Part shown: piece after piece, positions 18,235-26,807 of the stretch | Numbering within the stretch: position 1 is the stretch's first letter | Layout: every line of letters begins with the position of its first letter | Assembly (NCBI GenBank): GCA_023411215.1 | Contig: JAEYOY010000002.1 | Span: forward strand, 62,001-126,000 | DNA from: Bacillota bacterium | GTDB taxonomy: Bacteria; Bacillota; Clostridia; Lachnospirales; Lachnospiraceae | Direction of reading: 5' to 3' | Length of the DNA: 64,000 bases | Translations under genes and position numbers: made by a program | Notes under the pieces: model-generated | The model's input: the letters and a program-made list of their open reading frames with translations, nothing else | Databases searched by the model: none | Told to the model about the DNA's origin: nothing

Positions 18235-19599
18235 TTAATTACCCAAAAGCTTTCCGACTTCTTCATTCATTTTGGTTATACCTTCATCAATAGTAATCTC
18301 ACGATTCATAATGGATTTATGATAGGTATCAAGAATAACATTAATCTCTGATACATTTTCTGCATATGGAACTTCCAGATACAGATTAGATACATTCAGT
18401 GCTTGTTTGCTTTCCTCGTCCTTCGGGAAGCCTTCAAGACCTGCAATAATACCAGAAACCTCATTATTCATCAGTGCAGGGAAGTTACCTGTCTCAGCCA
18501 TAATTTTTGCACCCTGCTCACCGGACACCCAATTTACAAAATCAAATGCTGCCTGCTTCTGATCCGATACACTGGTTACTGCAAGACCTGTAATCGTTCC
18601 GAGAGTGGAACCTGCTTCCACGCCCTGAGCATGAGGATATTTCACAAGACCCCAATTGCCGCATAAAGAAGCATCGTATTCTCCACTACCGATATTTTTA
18701 ATCAGGGTAGAAATGAACCAGGATCCCATGTTCATCATAGCCACATCACCGCCGGAGAAAGCTGCGGAGTAATGTAACCCTTCCGCACTTAAGTCAGCAT
18801 AATTTCTACAAATCTGATCATCCTCCTGCTTCAATACTAATTCATAATAGGGTTTGAAGTAATCGTAATTTCCACTTAATACAGAGTTCTTACCATCCAG
18901 TACACCGAACAACTGAACCGCACTTCTCCAGGTATGATAATGTGTTCCGTAAATCTGAGAGCCAAAAGTAGGATTGGCTACCTTTCTTGCAAGAGCATCA
19001 TACTCTTCAAAGGTCATGTCGTTGGTAGGATACGCAACACCTGCTGCATCAAAAATATCCTTATTATAATAAATGACCCAAAAATCATTTCTAAAAGGAA
19101 GTTCATAGAGACTTCCGTTAACTCTTACCTGGCTGTCAACACCACCATACTGACTCAAATCAATTCCTGCATCCGCAATATAGCTTTCAAGAGATTCCAA
19201 GGTGTTCTTGGATACCAAGGTTGCATACCCGGGCACATCCTTGATGGTTACTACGTCAAAGTCAGATCCGCTTCCTGATAATTCCGTTGCAAGTACAGTC
19301 ATATAGTCCGTGGATCCCAGATCAACCAATTCGATCGTAACATTCGTATTAGCAGCCTCATATGCATCCTTCAAAGCCACCCAATACGGGGTAATATCTT
19401 TATCCCATATAGCCCACTTTAGTGTAATCGCTTCTGCTTCCGGTTCGCTTTCCGCTACCGATGCAGCTTTGGTAGGAGCTGCTGTAGGCGCTGTTGTTAC
19501 GTTATTTTCTGTTGTTTCCGTTGTTTTCTGAGCACATCCAGATAATAACGATGCCAACATTGCTACTGCGAGCAGAACGGTAATCAGTTTCTTCTTCAT
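18235..19599 (-). CDS. Extracellular sugar-binding lipoprotein (CUT1)
   Basis: A 454-residue family 1 solute-binding protein, tethered outside the membrane by lipid. The signal peptide ends in a lipobox with Cys22 (LLSGC), followed by a Thr/Ala-rich linker to about residue 57 and then the two-lobed binding fold (ITLKWAIWDKD; GGDVAMMNMGSW). It delivers an oligosaccharide to the two downstream permeases. The ATG has GGGAGG upstream. It is the first gene of the uronate operon and is divergent from the YesM-type kinase gene at 19978, which probably regulates it. Confidence 0.93.
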   Translation of the reverse strand: MKKKLITVLLAVAMLASLLSGCAQKTTETTENNVTTAPTAAPTKAASVAESEPEAEAITLKWAIWDKDITPYWVALKDAYEAANTNVTIELVDLGSTDYMTVLATELSGSGSDFDVVTIKDVPGYATLVSKNTLESLESYIADAGIDLSQYGGVDSQVRVNGSLYELPFRNDFWVIYYNKDIFDAAGVAYPTNDMTFEEYDALARKVANPTFGSQIYGTHYHTWRSAVQLFGVLDGKNSVLSGNYDYFKPYYELVLKQEDDQICRNYADLSAEGLHYSAAFSGGDVAMMNMGSWFISTLIKNIGSGEYDASLCGNWGLVKYPHAQGVEAGSTLGTITGLAVTSVSDQKQAAFDFVNWVSGEQGAKIMAETGNFPALMNNEVSGIIAGLEGFPKDEESKQALNVSNLYLEVPYAENVSEINVILDTYHKSIMNREITIDEGITKMNEEVGKLLGN

Positions 19600-19977
19600 A
19601 AAATAAACCTCCCTTTTATATTAATATGAATTAGTTCTTTCGTAACCCGAATGGATTACTATATTTCTAGTATAAAGTTTTTTTATCCTTTTTTACATGG
19701 ATTATTTCTTTATTTCATTCAAAATCCTTTCACCTGTAGAACTAATTTCTAAGAATAGATATATTTTTTTTGATAATAATGTATTATTTATTTTACTTTA
19801 CCGGTTGTACCGTTTTATTAATCTTTTTACCTTTTAAAGGCGCTCCCCTTGTGTTAAAATACATATATATCCAAACAAAGCTCGCCATACCGGCATGTTT
19901 GCCTCACGGCAGTACTAAACCGCGGTCATCATACACCCAGCTCAAGATAATATATAAGGAAGGTATGATATAAAATC
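19600..19977. other. Divergent intergenic region, promoters expected
   Basis: This 378-bp AT-rich stretch separates the sugar-import operon (-) from the kinase/regulator operon (+), so it should hold both promoters and the AraC-type regulator's sites. I see a TATACT candidate -10 for the minus direction near 19668-19673 without a convincing -35. A GGAAGG ribosome-site-like run sits before a two-codon ATG ATA TAA just ahead of the kinase ATG. No repeated operator could be defined by eye. Confidence 0.4.
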
Positions 19978-21801
19978 ATGAGAAAAATACGAAGCAGATT
20001 CTTTCGCACAATACGCACCCGGATTTTATTAAGTACTGTTTCACTGATTGTTATCATCAGTACTATTATAACATCCATCAGTTATGTTGTTGTATCCTCG
20101 AATCTAAGGCGGAATTTATTTCAGACTTCGGAAACCAAGCTATCCTTCCTATGCTCTTCCATTGATTCCAACATAAATGGAATAAAAGGCTTTATACGCT
20201 CTTCTTTAATCAGCAGTGAAATTAAAGCTTTTGTATCGGAGGGAGAGACAGATAATAATAGCATTAAGCGGGAAGCCCATGATTTCATAAGAGAGACCTA
20301 TTCGTCGAATGCCTCGCTGCCTTCCCAGTTAATCCGCTTAGTCATCATCGGTAAGTCCAGAAGCGATATTATACAGATTGTGGAATCACCTTATTCCACA
20401 ATCGCGGTTTCCGCAGAGGCAATCCTTTCGCTTCCTTATTTTAAAACCCTTCACGATAATCCCGGTGAAGTTACAACAGGAATCATGTTGGATCCGTTTT
20501 TCACTACCAAGAAAGTTCCTATGATCCCCTTTGTACATTCCATCGGACACCCATACAAAGCTGGTGAAATCGGCTATATCTTTACAGAAATGTCACCCAC
20601 CGTCATTACCGCTCCCATCCATAATTATCTGTCTGAAACTGACAGCCGCTTTCTCTTCCGGATTGGGGAGCATCAATATCAGTACATAGATAATACCTTA
20701 GTTCCCTACTCCGGTAGTTATGAATTAATTGAGGATCTCTCCGATATTGCACTAAGCAATAGTACGTTAATTCAAAAAGTACGTAACTTGGACACCGAGG
20801 AAGAAAAAGTCTCTATTATGATATCCCGTCCGCTTGATACCAATGGCTGGTACGTAACAGAATGTCTGAACGAGACAATGCTATCCAAGAATATATTTAA
20901 GACATTTTTCTTAATTGCACTTAGTATCCTTACAGCATCCAGCTTTATCGGAATTCTACTATCCTGGTTTTTATCCAAGACCGTAAATGTTCCTGTAAAA
21001 AAGCTGAAGGATCGTATGAAGCGAATTGAGAATGGTGATTTTGAACGAGATGCTTCCACTGAGTGGGAACATGAGCTTGGTGATATTGGAAAGAATATCA
21101 ATGATTTATCAGAAAATGTTCAATTATTAATGAATCAAAGAATTGAAGATGAGCGGCAGAAAAAGGATTATGAGTATAAAATGTTGCAAAGCCAAATCAA
21201 CCCACATTTTCTGTATAATACACTGAATTCGATAAAGTGGATGGCTACGATTCAAAACGCTCCAGGGATTGCGGAAATGACCACATCATTATCCAGGTTA
21301 TTAAAGGATATCTCTAACGGAACGACAAACCTGGTTGATTTAAAGCATGAAATATCTTTATTAAATGACTATTTTACCATACAGCAATACCGGTATGGAG
21401 GGACAATAACCCTTCGTTATAATATTGAAGAAGAATCACTAACCTCATGTAATATATTGAATTTCACTCTGCAACCTATCGTTGAAAATGCAATATTTCA
21501 TGGCATTGGACCAAAAGGAAGTGCCGGAACCATTGATATTCATGTCTATCTGGATGATGCAAAAGAGATCCATATTGATGTAACAGATGATGGTGTGGGC
21601 ATGGATCCTGATGTCGCTTCCAACCTGATTCATAGTGAAGGTCCGACCGAGTCCTCATTTTTCAAAGAAATAGGCATCAGCAATGTTCACAAACGATTAC
21701 AGTACCAATTTGGGAACAAATACGGTCTTTCCGTAACCAGTAAGCTAGGTGAATTTACAACAGTATCAATCCTATTACCCTTCCAGACAACTGCATCATA
21801 G
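19978..21801 (+). CDS. YesM-type sensor histidine kinase
   Basis: A 607-residue membrane kinase: a helix at about 13-35, a large extracellular sensor to about 300, a second helix, a HAMP linker (VPVKKLKDRMKRIENGDF), the His_kinase domain with phospho-acceptor His in LQSQINPHFLYNTLN, and an HATPase domain with N-box LQPIVENAIFHG and DDGVGMD. It should sense a sugar or cell-envelope signal and phosphorylate the YesN-type regulator encoded next. The binding-protein operon is divergent, consistent with control of uronate-oligosaccharide uptake. The ribosome site is distant (GGAAGG about 12 bases upstream). Confidence 0.93.
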   Translation: MRKIRSRFFRTIRTRILLSTVSLIVIISTIITSISYVVVSSNLRRNLFQTSETKLSFLCSSIDSNINGIKGFIRSSLISSEIKAFVSEGETDNNSIKREAHDFIRETYSSNASLPSQLIRLVIIGKSRSDIIQIVESPYSTIAVSAEAILSLPYFKTLHDNPGEVTTGIMLDPFFTTKKVPMIPFVHSIGHPYKAGEIGYIFTEMSPTVITAPIHNYLSETDSRFLFRIGEHQYQYIDNTLVPYSGSYELIEDLSDIALSNSTLIQKVRNLDTEEEKVSIMISRPLDTNGWYVTECLNETMLSKNIFKTFFLIALSILTASSFIGILLSWFLSKTVNVPVKKLKDRMKRIENGDFERDASTEWEHELGDIGKNINDLSENVQLLMNQRIEDERQKKDYEYKMLQSQINPHFLYNTLNSIKWMATIQNAPGIAEMTTSLSRLLKDISNGTTNLVDLKHEISLLNDYFTIQQYRYGGTITLRYNIEEESLTSCNILNFTLQPIVENAIFHGIGPKGSAGTIDIHVYLDDAKEIHIDVTDDGVGMDPDVASNLIHSEGPTESSFFKEIGISNVHKRLQYQFGNKYGLSVTSKLGEFTTVSILLPFQTTAS

Positions 21802-21922
21802 ATGCAGAATAGCTGTCCGTGTGGGTTAGAAACCAATTCACATTGGAAGAAGCTGCGAAGTCCGCACAGTGGCGCGAACCCCTTATTCTTCTGGGCTTTA
21901 AGCTGCATCATAAATGCAGAAT
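21791..21922. repeat. 20-bp direct repeats bracketing an inserted element
   Basis: ctgcatcatagatgcagaat (21791-21810) recurs as ctgcatcataaatgcagaat (21903-21922), 112 bp apart. Each copy is itself a small hairpin (CTGCAT/ATGCAG). The first contains the kinase stop codon and the second abuts the GGAGG of the regulator gene. Removing one copy plus the intervening DNA would restore a normal short operon junction. Confidence 0.75.
21845..21892 (-). repeat. Dispersed TCCAATGG-type repeat, copy C
   Basis: Read on the minus strand this segment aligns with the repeats at 53362-53415 and 53462-53515. It shares the AGAAnAAGG start, a hairpin in place of GTCCGC...GCGGAC, and then GCGGACTTCGCAG and CTTCTTCC. 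The loop is GCCACTGT instead of TCCAATGG. It lies between the kinase and regulator genes. Confidence 0.65.
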
Positions 21923-21934
21923 GGAGGATTTAGA

Positions 21935-23536
21935 ATGATTAATTTATTAATAGTCGATGATGAACCTTTGGTTCAGGCAGGCATCAAATCTATGCTAAAT
22001 TGGGGGAATTACAATATCAACATAGTGGGTACTGCTGCGAATGGAGCTGCAGCCTACGAAATGATTAATGAGTATTCACCAGAAATTGTTATAACCGATA
22101 TCAAAATGCCTGTCATGAGTGGGCTTGAGTTGACTAAGAAATGTTATGAAGAGGGACGACTTCTGCCTGTATTTATTATTCTGACAAGCTATGAAGAGTT
22201 TCATTTTGTGAAAGAAGCTATCGTCTATCAGGTTGTTGATTACTTAATAAAATTAGAGCTATCACCCGAACTACTTGGTGAAGCCGTAAAACGCGCCGTT
22301 AGTAAAGTTACCGAGCTACATAATGCTACCAATTTGGGTGACCCCTCATTAAACAGTATTTACTTATTAAAGGAACAATTTTATACAAGACTGATTTTCA
22401 ACCTGTTTGAATCGGAACAGCATTTTAGCATACAGTCAAACAATCTTAACATCAACTTCGACTATGAAGCATTTGTAGCCTGTTATGTTGAAATCAACAG
22501 CGAGAAATCAAATGAAATGACCGCGGAAAAGCGTCTTAATCTTTATACCAGCAGCCTGCAGATTGCTCGTGAATTAGCTGTCAAATATATCCCCTGTCAT
22601 GTCCTGTCTTTGGACATGAAACACTTTGCCATCCTCTTTTTCCTTGATAAAGCTATCTCAGTAGATTACAAAGCATTAATCAGGAATGCGGTAGAACAGG
22701 TTTCTACTATGCTTTTTAATTATTACAGTGTCGAGGTATTCGCAAGTGTAGGTACGGTTGTAAAATCACCAATGCTGATTGCCTCTTCCTTTCAGGATGC
22801 CAAGCAGATTTTTGTCGGGGTCAATCCAGAAAAACCTCTTCTCTTTGCCGATGAAACCTCCTCTGTAATGGCACATAAGAACGTATTTAATATGTCCTTA
22901 TTCAAAGAAGACATACGAAAAGCCTATGCCGAATTTGACGAAAAGGCTCTTTATGATATTTTTACCTCTGTTATGGATTTATTTGAAAATCATGCGACTC
23001 ATTATGTACAAGCGCTGGATGCTGCAGGGAACATCCTCTATCTGTCACTCTCGCTCCTTAATAATGGAGAACAGACCGTATCCGAGATATTTAAAAATCG
23101 CAAGAACAATTATCGATCACTTTACGAATTGACAAATGTTGAACAGATTTTAGACTGGTTAATCGAACTCCGTGACGGTCTCTGTGAAAGCTTTACCAGA
23201 CATAATAGGGATTACAAAAACCATATTGTGATTAATGTTAAAAAATATATCAATGATCATGTGGAAGAAAAGCTTACCTTGAACAAGGTGGCGGATGCCT
23301 TTAATATTAGCTCAAATTATCTTAGTGTTCTGTTTTCTAAATATAATGAAATTGGCTTTACTGACTATATTAATCAATGTAAAATTAATGCCGCCAAGGA
23401 ATTAATGATAGACAGCAAGCTAAAGATATATGAGATATCCGATGTCCTAGGATTTGAAAGTGCTTTTTACTTTAGCCGTGTATTCAAAAAAGTAACCGGG
23501 GTTTCTCCACGTGATTTTATGTATCAGATGGATTAA
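21935..23536 (+). CDS. YesN-type AraC response regulator
   Basis: A 533-residue transcription factor. The N-terminal receiver has the acidic pair in IVDDEP and phospho-acceptor Asp in VITDIKMP (about residue 55). A long middle region follows, and the C-terminal AraC-type double helix-turn-helix ends in FYFSRVFKKVTGVSPRDF. The start is ATG 21935 because GGAGG sits seven bases upstream. Partner of the preceding YesM-type kinase; the likely target is the divergent sugar-import operon. It ends 8 bp from the convergent HAD gene with no room for a terminator. Confidence 0.94.
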   Translation: MINLLIVDDEPLVQAGIKSMLNWGNYNINIVGTAANGAAAYEMINEYSPEIVITDIKMPVMSGLELTKKCYEEGRLLPVFIILTSYEEFHFVKEAIVYQVVDYLIKLELSPELLGEAVKRAVSKVTELHNATNLGDPSLNSIYLLKEQFYTRLIFNLFESEQHFSIQSNNLNINFDYEAFVACYVEINSEKSNEMTAEKRLNLYTSSLQIARELAVKYIPCHVLSLDMKHFAILFFLDKAISVDYKALIRNAVEQVSTMLFNYYSVEVFASVGTVVKSPMLIASSFQDAKQIFVGVNPEKPLLFADETSSVMAHKNVFNMSLFKEDIRKAYAEFDEKALYDIFTSVMDLFENHATHYVQALDAAGNILYLSLSLLNNGEQTVSEIFKNRKNNYRSLYELTNVEQILDWLIELRDGLCESFTRHNRDYKNHIVINVKKYINDHVEEKLTLNKVADAFNISSNYLSVLFSKYNEIGFTDYINQCKINAAKELMIDSKLKIYEISDVLGFESAFYFSRVFKKVTGVSPRDFMYQMD

Positions 23537-23544
23537 TCTATGTA

Positions 23545-24201
23545 TTATAAATAGTTCAGGATATCCCGTAATCGATTTACACGGATTCCTTCATATTCCG
23601 GATGTTCCTTGCTATCCTCACTGATCCAGATGGGCATGATACCCGCACCGATTGCTCCAGCAATATCATTCGGATAATAATCGCCGATGTATACCGCTTC
23701 AGCTGGGGTTACTCCAAGCCGTTCGCATGACAACGCAAAGATCCTGGGATCCGGTTTTTCATAATCCAAATCGCCTGATACGATAATATCCTCAAAATAG
23801 TCGGTAATCTTTACCGCATTAATCTTCTCTCTCTGGACAGAGGAATATCCATTCGTGATAATACCCAGCTTATACCTTCCCTTTAATGCCTCCAGAACCT
23901 CATACAGCTCCGGATAAGCGGTCGTCAACTTACCAAACACCTCATTACGTTCTGCTATAAACTCTTCTATTGAAAGAGGCAATCTCCATAACTTATTCAG
24001 CCTCGGTATAAAGCTTTCCAATCCGCCATATCCGTTTTCATCGATCTCAACCATATGATTGATTAATGCTTCTCTTGTACCATCATAGGGGTTATCCATA
24101 CCATATCGGTCTAAGAGAAAGTTACAAAATCGTAGAAATGCATCCTTACGGTCAACTAAAGTTCCATCTACATCAAAGATGATAGCTTTTATCTCACTCA
24201 T
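23545..24201 (-). CDS. HAD family hydrolase (subfamily IA)
   Basis: A 218-residue phosphatase-like protein. The nucleophile motif DVDGTLVD is at the N terminus, motif II is ITNGYSS, Lys is in YEKPDPRIF, and motif IV is YIGDYYPNDIAGA. A four-helix cap lies between motifs I and II, as in YjjG- or PhoE-like members. The substrate is unknown. ATG 24201 is preferred because GGAGG lies eight bases upstream; a frame extension of eight residues upstream is possible. Confidence 0.9.
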   Translation of the reverse strand: MSEIKAIIFDVDGTLVDRKDAFLRFCNFLLDRYGMDNPYDGTREALINHMVEIDENGYGGLESFIPRLNKLWRLPLSIEEFIAERNEVFGKLTTAYPELYEVLEALKGRYKLGIITNGYSSVQREKINAVKITDYFEDIIVSGDLDYEKPDPRIFALSCERLGVTPAEAVYIGDYYPNDIAGAIGAGIMPIWISEDSKEHPEYEGIRVNRLRDILNYL

Positions 24202-24466
24202 TGGCTCATCCTCCAAGAAATTCATTTTTCATACAACCTAAGCATTATCTATCAAACCAACAGTGTACACCGGAATTGCCTGTTATACAATCCGTCTGCT
24301 GCTTCAGTAATGTATTATATTATAAATCTCTGTTCTGCACAAGCAATTTCCTATAATCTGACGGTTTTCTTATTGATATTCGTAATTTCTGTTAATGAAA
24401 TGTATTATAAAGAAAGTAATTACACAGAATAAATATATGTTTGATATGATGGAAGGAGTTTTCAAA

Positions 24467-25315
24467 ATGAATAACATACAAGATTGTTATGTACTCTCAA
24501 ACGGAGTAAAAATACCCTGTGTTGGCTTTGGAACCTGGCAGCTTCCTAAGGACGATACAACAGCAGACATTGTGAAAACAGCCATTGATTGTGGCTATCG
24601 CCATATTGATACAGCCTTTGCATATCAGAATGAAAAGTACGTCGGTAAAGCAATAAGAGAATCCGGCTTAAAGCGCAGTGAATTATTTGTAACCAGTAAA
24701 TTAGATAATCCGGACCACGGTTATGAAAAAACCCTGAAGGCTTTTGAGATGACCATGGATAATCTGGGCTTGGATTATCTGGATCTTTACCTCATACACT
24801 GGCCTATTCCATTGGCATACCGTGACTGCTGGAAGGAAGTGAACGAAGGAACCTGGAAAGCCTTTGAGGAATTATATACCGAAGGTAAGATTAAGGCAAT
24901 CGGTGTCAGCAACTTCCTAGAGCATCATATCGATGCCCTATTGGAAACCGCTAAAACTGCCCCTATGGTGGACCAGCTGGAATTACATCCCGGGTATACT
25001 CAGCGAGATACCGTGAACTATTGTAAGGAAAAGCGAATGATTGTAGAGGCTTGGAGTCCTTTAATCAAAGGCCAGATGGATTATCCAGTATTAATTGATA
25101 TCGCTGCAAAACACAACAAAACAACTGCTCAGGTACTGCTTCACTGGAGCATCCAGCATGGTTATCTTCCACTTCCTAAGACTACCTCCAGGGATCGTAT
25201 GCTGGAAAATGCTAATATTTTTGATTTTGAGCTTTCTTCTGAAGATATTGATAACTTAAAAGCTCTGGAGGCTTATGGTCAGACGGGTCATCATCCTGAT
25301 TTGGCTCCATTTTAA
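24467..25315 (+). CDS. Aldo/keto reductase
   Basis: A 282-residue NAD(P)H-dependent oxidoreductase with a TIM barrel. The catalytic tetrad is visible as Asp in HIDTAFAY, Tyr in the same block, Lys in VTSKLDNPDHG and His in YLIHWPIP. The length and the GFGTWQLP start place it with the 2,5-diketogluconate/methylglyoxal reductase-like AKR5 group. The start is ATG 24467, seven to ten bases after GGAAGGAG. It stands alone; a long hairpin element begins 25 bp past its stop codon. Confidence 0.93.
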   Translation: MNNIQDCYVLSNGVKIPCVGFGTWQLPKDDTTADIVKTAIDCGYRHIDTAFAYQNEKYVGKAIRESGLKRSELFVTSKLDNPDHGYEKTLKAFEMTMDNLGLDYLDLYLIHWPIPLAYRDCWKEVNEGTWKAFEELYTEGKIKAIGVSNFLEHHIDALLETAKTAPMVDQLELHPGYTQRDTVNYCKEKRMIVEAWSPLIKGQMDYPVLIDIAAKHNKTTAQVLLHWSIQHGYLPLPKTTSRDRMLENANIFDFELSSEDIDNLKALEAYGQTGHHPDLAPF

Positions 25316-25339
25316 TAACAACTTCTCATCATAAATACA

Positions 25340-25556
25340 AGGGGCTGATGCAAAACGTATGGTATAAATGAAGGAAAGAACAACATGCATCCCTCACACA
25401 CAGGTTGACGGACATCTTATTATTTTGTATGCCAATATCAAACATAAATGTTTGCTTTTGTCATACAAAATCAATAATCTGTCCGTCAAACAGTGTATTA
25501 TGGGATGCATGTTATCCTATCCTTCAGCATTTGCTTATGTTATACAACAGCCCTTA
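25340..25556 (-). repeat. Long structured hairpin element, copy 1
   Basis: This 217-bp inverted-repeat element lies between convergent genes. The outer imperfect stem runs from AAGGGGCTG to CAGCCCTT and includes a perfect 12-bp AACATGCATCCC/GGGATGCATGTT. Inside are the conserved block CACACACAGGTTGACGGACA (25395-25414), a TTGACGGAC/GTCCGTCAA stem, a TTTTGTATG/CATACAAAA stem, the central stem-loop CAAACA-TAAA-TGTTTG (25439-25454) and the block GTCAAACAGTGTATTATGG. Copies 2 and 3 (34343-34506, 61535-61693) share the blocks but differ in stem sequence. The strand is inferred from wobble pairs in those copies. Confidence 0.8.
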
Positions 25557-25567
25557 TCATGAATAAA

Positions 25568-25628
25568 ACGGCAGCTCTTATGTACTATATGGGTGTAAAG
25601 ATCCTATATAGTACATAAGAGCTGCCGT
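25568..25628 (-). terminator. Perfect 23-bp terminator hairpin
   Basis: The arms at 25568-25590 and 25606-25628 are exact inverse complements, and the stem extends three more pairs including a G-T. On the minus strand it is followed by GTTTTATT. It ends the GNAT gene and may stop read-through from either side. Confidence 0.85.
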
Positions 25629-25669
25629 ATCATATAACGTAAGGCTTCGTAAGACACGATGCTTTCTTC

Positions 25670-26125
25670 TTATAATTCCTTGCTCATACAGATAGATTCC
25701 GTCATATTTTTATATTGACCATAATTATCGATGACCTTATACCCCATTCTCAAATATAGCTTGGTAGCTGCAATCAACGGCTTTCCGGTCTCAAGTATCA
25801 TACTTCGATAACCCTTCTCTCTTGCAATCGCCTCAAGTGCTTGAATTAATTCCTTAGAAACTCCCTGACCGCGATACTCTTGCCGAACAAAGACACGCTT
25901 CATTTCGGCTATGCCCTCTTCATAATGCTTAAAGCTGGCACATGCGCATGGCAAATCATCATCATAAAACAGAACCACATCATGAATATTCTCTAACGTA
26001 TTATACTGAACGTAATTCTTCCTCTGTTCAAATCCTCCGACCAATTCATCTAGGTTATTATCCAGAAGCCGGCAAAGCTCACTAAAATCCTGATTACGTC
26101 CATCCGTATATACACATTTCAACAT
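25670..26125 (-). CDS. GNAT family N-acetyltransferase
   Basis: A single-domain GNAT of 151 residues. The acetyl-CoA pyrophosphate loop is in VRQEYRGQGVSKELI, preceded by the MKRVFV strand, and the C-terminal block KLYLRMGYKVIDNYG is typical. The substrate is unknown. AGGAG lies seven bases before the ATG. A HAD gene and a histidine-phosphatase gene sit upstream on the same strand with short gaps, so these may form an operon of small metabolic enzymes. Confidence 0.92.
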   Translation of the reverse strand: MLKCVYTDGRNQDFSELCRLLDNNLDELVGGFEQRKNYVQYNTLENIHDVVLFYDDDLPCACASFKHYEEGIAEMKRVFVRQEYRGQGVSKELIQALEAIAREKGYRSMILETGKPLIAATKLYLRMGYKVIDNYGQYKNMTESICMSKEL

Positions 26126-26177
26126 AGCTCATCTCCTAATATTTGCACTTAGCTACCTCAATTACGGATTTGATTCT

Positions 26178-26792
26178 CTATATGATCTCGTATAGTTGAA
26201 TGATATTCTTAATGTTGTAATCAGCTGTACCACATACTGCACCGGCTTCGTCAAAGAAGCATGCATGGATACCAGCATTCTTTGCGGATAAGATGTCCAG
26301 ATCCCGGTCTCCAATCATGATCGCTTCCTGTGGCTTCATCTGATATCTCTCGGTTAGATGTAAGATGGCTGCCGGACTGGGCTTTCGCTCAAAGGAATTC
26401 GCAGAGGTAATACAATCCGTAAAATAATCATAGATCTGATGTTTCTGTAAAAAGGTAATGGACGAAATACCGCGATGCGTGAACAGATAATTATACCGGC
26501 CGGTTTCTTTAATATGCTTCAACAATTCTATGACCCCCGGATAAGGCTTGCATTCCTCCAGTTCCATTTTTCTGCGTGTAGCTTCATACTCCTTTATGAA
26601 TTCCTCATCAATAAGATATTGACCGGCATAATAGTGCAAAGCTTCGGAGATGGATACCTTCATCAACCGTATAATATCCTCCAAAGGCTCATTTACACCA
26701 ATGCTTTGAAATGTCAGCTGCAGTGCTTTGCCCATAACTTCATAGGTGTCAAAAAGTGTTCCGTCAAAATCCCATATCATATGCTTATACAT
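26178..26792 (-). CDS. HAD hydrolase, phosphoglycolate-phosphatase-like
   Basis: A 204-residue HAD-IA hydrolase. Motif I is DFDGTLFDT at residues 8-16, motif II Thr is in YLFTHRG, Lys is in FERKPSPAA, and motif IV is MIGDRDLDILSAKNAG. The helical cap lies between I and II. The substrate is probably a small phosphate ester. The gene begins 15 bp after the upstream phosphatase stop and has GGGAGG before the ATG, so the two are likely co-translated from one mRNA. Confidence 0.92.
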   Translation of the reverse strand: MYKHMIWDFDGTLFDTYEVMGKALQLTFQSIGVNEPLEDIIRLMKVSISEALHYYAGQYLIDEEFIKEYEATRRKMELEECKPYPGVIELLKHIKETGRYNYLFTHRGISSITFLQKHQIYDYFTDCITSANSFERKPSPAAILHLTERYQMKPQEAIMIGDRDLDILSAKNAGIHACFFDEAGAVCGTADYNIKNIIQLYEII

Positions 26793-26807
26793 AGTATCCT
26801 CCCGCTA

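Noticed and set aside
25368..25562. 64-codon plus-strand open frame
   Set aside because: It falls entirely within the structured hairpin element copy 1 and reads through both arms, so it is not a plausible gene.
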